Assembly: GCA_030636765.1 (NCBI GenBank)
Contig: DAOVWI010000008.1
Span: 1-26,795 of the forward strand
DNA: 26,795 bases
Reading direction: 5' to 3'
Source of the DNA: Gemmatimonadales bacterium
Lineage (GTDB): Bacteria; Gemmatimonadota; Gemmatimonadetes; Palauibacterales; Palauibacteraceae
A program made the position numbers and the translations under genes. Under the pieces are notes generated by a model. The model was not told the origin of the DNA and did not search any database. It saw only the letters and a program-made list of their open reading frames with translations. Within the stretch, counting starts at the first letter, position 1, and each line of letters opens with the position of its first letter. Below are positions 23,705-26,795 of the stretch, in pieces.

Positions 23705-24873
23705 CGGGCTGGCGTTCGGCCCTCGGAGTTGCGTGCGCCCTCGGCCTCGGCGGCTTGCTGCTGGGTGCACCGTCGGCAGAGGCGCAGGTCCCCTTCACGG
23801 CGATCGGTCTCGGATACCCGATCCGGTCGCTCGACGCCCGGTCGCTGGGCCTTGGAGGGGTTGCGACGGGCCTGCTTGACGGCACGTCTTCGTTGGGGAA
23901 TCCAGCGGACCTGACGCTGCACGATTCGCCGGTGGTGAGCGTCTCGGTGGCGGCCGAGGCCATCGACCTCAAACACGAGGACGGATCGCAGAACACCGGC
24001 AGGAGCTGGTTTCCGGTTATCGATGCGGTCATTCCGCTCGAGGACTGGGCCTTCCGGGTCGGATTCGGAGGGTTGTTGGATCAGGATCTGAAGGTGATTC
24101 TCACGGATACTCTCTCCACATCGTTTGGCCGCTTCGAGTTCGAGGAGCTCCGCACGAGGGATGGCGGCCTGAGTCAGATCGACATCTCGGCCGCGAGGCG
24201 TCTGGGCCCCTTCTCCATCGGTTTCGGCCTGCAGCGCCTGACGGGCAGCCTGCGGCAGACGCTCCGACGCCGGTTCACCGCGGACGTGGACAGCACGGGG
24301 TCGCTGCCCGCGCCCGTGCTCGAAGGAAGCCGGACGGACTACGGGGGCTGGGCGTTCAAGGCCGGCGCGAACGCCACCTTTGCGGACCGCATCCTGGTCA
24401 GCGGCTCCTTCTTCTGGTCGACCGTTCTGAAGGCCAGGGAGAGCGAGGATCTTTTCGAGCGGACGTTCAACCTGCCGAACGGTTTCGAGCTGGGCGCGAG
24501 CGGACGGATCAGCCAGCGCCTCATGCTGACAGCCGGCGCCGGTTTTTCCGGTTGGTCGGATACGGCTTCTCCGCTCGTCGGGGCGGAGGCCGTCGACGTG
24601 ACGTGGCTGGGGGGAGGCTTCGAGTACACCACTGTTATGGGCACGATGCCGGTCGCGCTGCGCGTCGGAGGCAGGAAAAGAGATCTTCCGTTCAGGCTTC
24701 CCGGGCGTGCTCAGCCCAGCGAGCAGGCGATCACGTTCGGCTTCGGTGCGCTGTTCTCCGGCCGGGCCCGCTTCGACCTGGGCTTCGAGGTGGGGAGCCG
24801 CGGCGACCTGGATACTACGGACATCGAGGAGAGCTTCCTCGCCGGCTCGTTCACGTTCTCGATCAGCCAGTGA
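23701..24873 (+). CDS. Outer-membrane beta-barrel protein, FadL/PorV-like
   Basis: The 390-aa protein begins with a typical signal peptide (basic start, hydrophobic core GLGGLLLGAP, cleavage near SAEAQ, about residue 29). It continues with SLDARSLGLGGVATGLLDG and SSLGNPADLTL, a pattern seen in FadL/PorV/UPF0164-type barrels (xxRxxGMGGA ... WNPAxL). The rest alternates amphipathic strands with Gly and aromatic residues and ends in SFTFSISQ; many outer-membrane barrels instead end in an aromatic residue. Its function is unknown: transport of hydrophobic compounds, or a partner of the upstream lipoprotein, with which it shares a GTGA overlap. It is followed after 10 bp by miaB. Confidence 0.82.
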   Translation: MTGWRSALGVACALGLGGLLLGAPSAEAQVPFTAIGLGYPIRSLDARSLGLGGVATGLLDGTSSLGNPADLTLHDSPVVSVSVAAEAIDLKHEDGSQNTGRSWFPVIDAVIPLEDWAFRVGFGGLLDQDLKVILTDTLSTSFGRFEFEELRTRDGGLSQIDISAARRLGPFSIGFGLQRLTGSLRQTLRRRFTADVDSTGSLPAPVLEGSRTDYGGWAFKAGANATFADRILVSGSFFWSTVLKARESEDLFERTFNLPNGFELGASGRISQRLMLTAGAGFSGWSDTASPLVGAEAVDVTWLGGGFEYTTVMGTMPVALRVGGRKRDLPFRLPGRAQPSEQAITFGFGALFSGRARFDLGFEVGSRGDLDTTDIEESFLAGSFTFSISQ

Positions 24874-24883
24874 TGAGAGCGCG

Positions 24884-26224
24884 TTGAGCGACCTGCCGAC
24901 GCTGGGGCCGGTCGGCGGTCGGGTATACATCGAGACGTACGGCTGCCAGATGAACATCGGCGACACGGAGCTCATGGCCGGCGTGCTTGCCGAGCGAGGG
25001 TACGTGCGCGTCGAGGATCCGGACCGAGCCGACGTGATCCTGGTCAACACGTGCGCGATTCGCGAGCGTGCCGAAGAGAGGGTCCGCGGCCGCATCGGCC
25101 AGCTTCAGCGGTACCGAAGGGGGCGGCCGGATCTGGTCCTGGGAGTCACCGGGTGCATGGCGCAGCGGATCGGCGGTGAGCTGCTCCGGCAGGGGAGGGG
25201 CGTCGATCTGGTCGTGGGTCCCGACGCGTACCGGCGGATCGCGGAGCTGGTCGACGACATCCGTGATGGCAGCCTCGAGCGCGGACAGGCACTCCTCGAG
25301 CTCGACGCACGGGAGGATTATGCCGGCCTCCCATCGCTCCGGGGGCAGGGCGTGTCGGCTTGGGTCACGGTGCAGCGTGGCTGCGATCACCGATGTACGT
25401 TCTGCATTGTTCCCTACGTTCGCGGTCCTGAGAAGAACAGAGCGCCCGACGAGGTGCTGGCCGAGGTCGGAGCAGCCGTACGCGATGGGTACAGCGAGGT
25501 CACTCTGCTCGGGCAGACGGTGAACTCCTACGAGTGGGGAGAGTGGGACTTCCCGAGGCTGCTGGAGGCCGTGGCGCGCGAGCCGGGTGTCCGGAGGGTG
25601 CGCTTCACGTCACCACACCCGAACGACGTGAGCGTGCGGCTGCTGGAGGTGATGGCCGGCGAGCCGGCGGTGTGCCCCCAGCTCCACCTGCCGGCACAAT
25701 CGGGATCCGACCGGGTCCTCAGGCGCATGGTGCGCCGCTACACCCGGGAGAGGTTTCTCGAAAAGGTCGAGCTAGCCCGGCGGATCGTGCCCGGGATCGC
25801 GCTCAGCACCGATATCATCGTGGCTTTTCCGGGCGAGACGGATGGGGAGTTCGAGGAGACGCTTTCGTTGCTGAGGGAGGTCCGGTTCGACGATGCCTAC
25901 CTTTACAGGTTCTCGCCGCGCGATGGGACGCCAGCGACGCGCTTCCCGCCGGAGGAGTTCGTCCCTGCTGATGTCGCGAGCGCTCGCCTGGAGCGGGTGA
26001 TCGACGTGCATCGGAGCCTACAGCTCCAGTTGAACCGGGGGGAGCTCGGATCGGTGCGTGAGGTGCTCGTGGAGCGGGAAGCCCGCTCTCCGGGCGACCT
26101 GCTCGGGAGGACCGCCACGAACAAGGTCGTGGCCTTCAAGGGTGGAGACGAGCTGATCGGGTGCTACAGGGATGTGCGACTGACCGCCACGACCGGCGCC
26201 ACTTTTTCCGGAGAGGCCGTGTGA
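24884..26224 (+). CDS. miaB: tRNA-2-methylthio-N6-dimethylallyladenosine synthase MiaB
   Basis: MiaB is a radical SAM enzyme that methylthiolates i6A37 in tRNAs reading UNN codons. The 446-aa protein has the N-terminal MTTase domain with three cluster cysteines (C21 in YGCQMN, C57 in NTCAIRERAEER, C91 in GCMAQR), and the radical SAM CxxxCxxC at C167, C171 and C174 (RGCDHRCTFCIVPYVRG). It also has LLGQTVNSYE, LPAQSGSDRVLRRM, DIIVAFPGET and a C-terminal TRAM domain. These favour MiaB over MtaB or RimO. TTG at 24884, 10 bp after the barrel gene, places YGCQMN at the usual distance from the N-terminus; the frame is open further upstream but only as a shadow. GTGA overlap with the LapA-like gene. 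Confidence 0.96.
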   Translation: MSDLPTLGPVGGRVYIETYGCQMNIGDTELMAGVLAERGYVRVEDPDRADVILVNTCAIRERAEERVRGRIGQLQRYRRGRPDLVLGVTGCMAQRIGGELLRQGRGVDLVVGPDAYRRIAELVDDIRDGSLERGQALLELDAREDYAGLPSLRGQGVSAWVTVQRGCDHRCTFCIVPYVRGPEKNRAPDEVLAEVGAAVRDGYSEVTLLGQTVNSYEWGEWDFPRLLEAVAREPGVRRVRFTSPHPNDVSVRLLEVMAGEPAVCPQLHLPAQSGSDRVLRRMVRRYTRERFLEKVELARRIVPGIALSTDIIVAFPGETDGEFEETLSLLREVRFDDAYLYRFSPRDGTPATRFPPEEFVPADVASARLERVIDVHRSLQLQLNRGELGSVREVLVEREARSPGDLLGRTATNKVVAFKGGDELIGCYRDVRLTATTGATFSGEAV

Positions 26225-26475
26225 AAATCTGGGTCCAGGCCCTCTCGTTCCTGGCCGTGGCCGGGCTGTCCTTCGGGTTCGCAGCGGCGAACGCGTCCGA
26301 GCGGGTCACGTTGCATCTAGGAATCGTGACTCTGCGCGGGATCTCCCTACCGATCGTGGTGTTCGCGGCGGTCCTGCTGGGGATGATCGCGGTTTTCCTC
26401 GTGGGTCTCCGCGCCGACCTGCGTGCCCGCGAACGGCTGCAGCGCTATCGGCACGCGCTCGAGGACAGGGAGTAG
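26221..26475 (+). CDS. LapA-like (DUF1049) small membrane protein
   Basis: The 84-aa protein has two predicted membrane segments: one at about residues 5-24 (WVQALSFLAVAGLSFGFAAA) and one at about 43-62 (ISLPIVVFAAVLLGMIAVFL). A basic, helical C-terminal tail (RADLRARERLQRYRHALEDRE) follows. This two-segment layout with LP-x-x-V-x-x-A before the second helix matches the LapA/DUF1049 family; E. coli LapA takes part in lipopolysaccharide assembly control. Here it is not next to lapB. GTG at 26221 is chosen for the GTGA overlap with miaB. It could instead be another two-helix protein, so the functional call is tentative. Confidence 0.75.
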   Translation: MKIWVQALSFLAVAGLSFGFAAANASERVTLHLGIVTLRGISLPIVVFAAVLLGMIAVFLVGLRADLRARERLQRYRHALEDRE

Positions 26476-26795
26476 CCACCGGGCGCCCCTCGCTCGACCG
26501 GGAGCGCTCCTCGCTCGGCCGGGGCCGCTCACCCTCGCTGCGGTCCTCATGTGCGTGGGCGTCGCCGCAGGCCTGCACGCCACGATGCCCCCTTCGGCGA
26601 AATGGGTCGCCCTTCTCGTCGCCGCCGCTCTCTTCGTCCCGGCCGTTCTCGTCTGGAGCCGGGTTCCCGCGAGCGTTCGGCCGGCGAAACCGAACGTGCC
26701 TCTCCTGCTGGCTGCTGCGTTCTGCGGAGGGCTGGCGCCCGGCCTCGAGGCGGGATCCCGTGCCAGAGCGGCGTGCGTGGCGGAGATCTCGAACG
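26423..26795 (+). CDS. comEC: ComEC/Rec2-family competence protein, N-terminal part (partial)
   Basis: The frame runs off the window end. Three hydrophobic segments are visible: PLTLAAVLMCVGVAAGLHA, WVALLVAAALFVPAVLVW and PLLLAAAFCGGLAPGLEAG. They are followed by a charged stretch RARAACVAEIS, the usual start of ComEC channel proteins before the DUF4131 domain. ComEC carries single-stranded DNA across the inner membrane in natural transformation. The start is unclear: GTG 26423 (53-bp overlap with the previous gene) is the first in-frame start that keeps the first membrane segment, while ATG 26549 falls inside it; neither has a good Shine-Dalgarno. A 21-bp repeat gives APLARPG/ALLARPG before the first segment. 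The catalytic and competence domains are outside the window. Confidence 0.6.
   Translation, partial: MPANGCSAIGTRSRTGSSHRAPLARPGALLARPGPLTLAAVLMCVGVAAGLHATMPPSAKWVALLVAAALFVPAVLVWSRVPASVRPAKPNVPLLLAAAFCGGLAPGLEAGSRARAACVAEISN
26483..26542 (+). repeat. 21-bp tandem repeat at the 5' end of comEC
   Basis: A 21-nt unit beginning near 26483 is repeated about 2.8 times, in frame with comEC (APLARPG, ALLARPG, PLTLA). It starts 8 bp after the stop of the LapA-like gene. Confidence 0.65.

Noticed and set aside
1..26795. tRNA, rRNA, insertion sequences or phage genes
   Set aside because: I found no cloverleaf with a GTTCRANNC-type arm, no rRNA-like sequence, no transposase or integrase motif and no phage structural gene in any identified frame.

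Overview
This is a GC-rich bacterial chromosomal window, tightly packed, with many GTG and TTG starts and runs of 4-bp ATGA/GTGA stop-start overlaps. The gene content fits a Gram-negative-type (diderm) bacterium: a complete divisome/peptidoglycan cluster, an outer-membrane beta-barrel protein and a lipoprotein. My best guess is Gemmatimonadota or a neighbouring phylum, judged from protein style (FadL/PorV-like barrel, LapA-ComEC tail, FtsW and AsnRS type). No marker gene proves this.

Positions 1-12012 are the division and cell wall (dcw) cluster on the + strand: end of murE, then murF, mraY, murD, ftsW, murG, murC, murB, ftsQ, ftsA and ftsZ. These genes build the UDP-MurNAc-pentapeptide, make lipid I and lipid II, polymerise glycan (FtsW) and assemble the Z ring. 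No ddl is present between murB and ftsQ. The only breaks are a 70-bp gap with a long inverted repeat after murB, and a short ftsA-ftsZ gap that holds a 20-codon leader ORF.

Positions 12042-17826 continue on the same strand with a MepM-like M23 endopeptidase, ftsY (SRP receptor), recG and asnS. Positions 17827-18223 form the only gene-free stretch over 300 bp; it may hold a decayed minus-strand gene. Then comes a GAF-GGDEF-EAL protein whose two c-di-GMP domains have both lost their catalytic signatures, so it is probably a sensor or effector and not an enzyme. It converges on a short-form mazG (minus strand) across four 20-bp tandem repeats.

From 20840 a second + strand operon runs to the window end: alr, cdd, a lipoprotein, an outer-membrane barrel protein, miaB, a LapA-like membrane protein and the start of comEC. 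mazG and alr diverge from a very compact promoter region in which the two -10 elements share the same symmetric heptamer and both start codons lie 12 bp from its centre.

The window is mostly housekeeping genes and I see no clear new multi-gene system. The observations most worth checking are the doubly degenerate GGDEF-EAL protein, the symmetric near-leaderless divergent promoter, the recurrent short in-frame tandem duplications in tails and loops of otherwise conserved genes (murF, murD, murG, ftsZ, recG, alr, comEC), the divergent nucleotide-binding motifs of FtsA, and the unknown lipoprotein/barrel pair.
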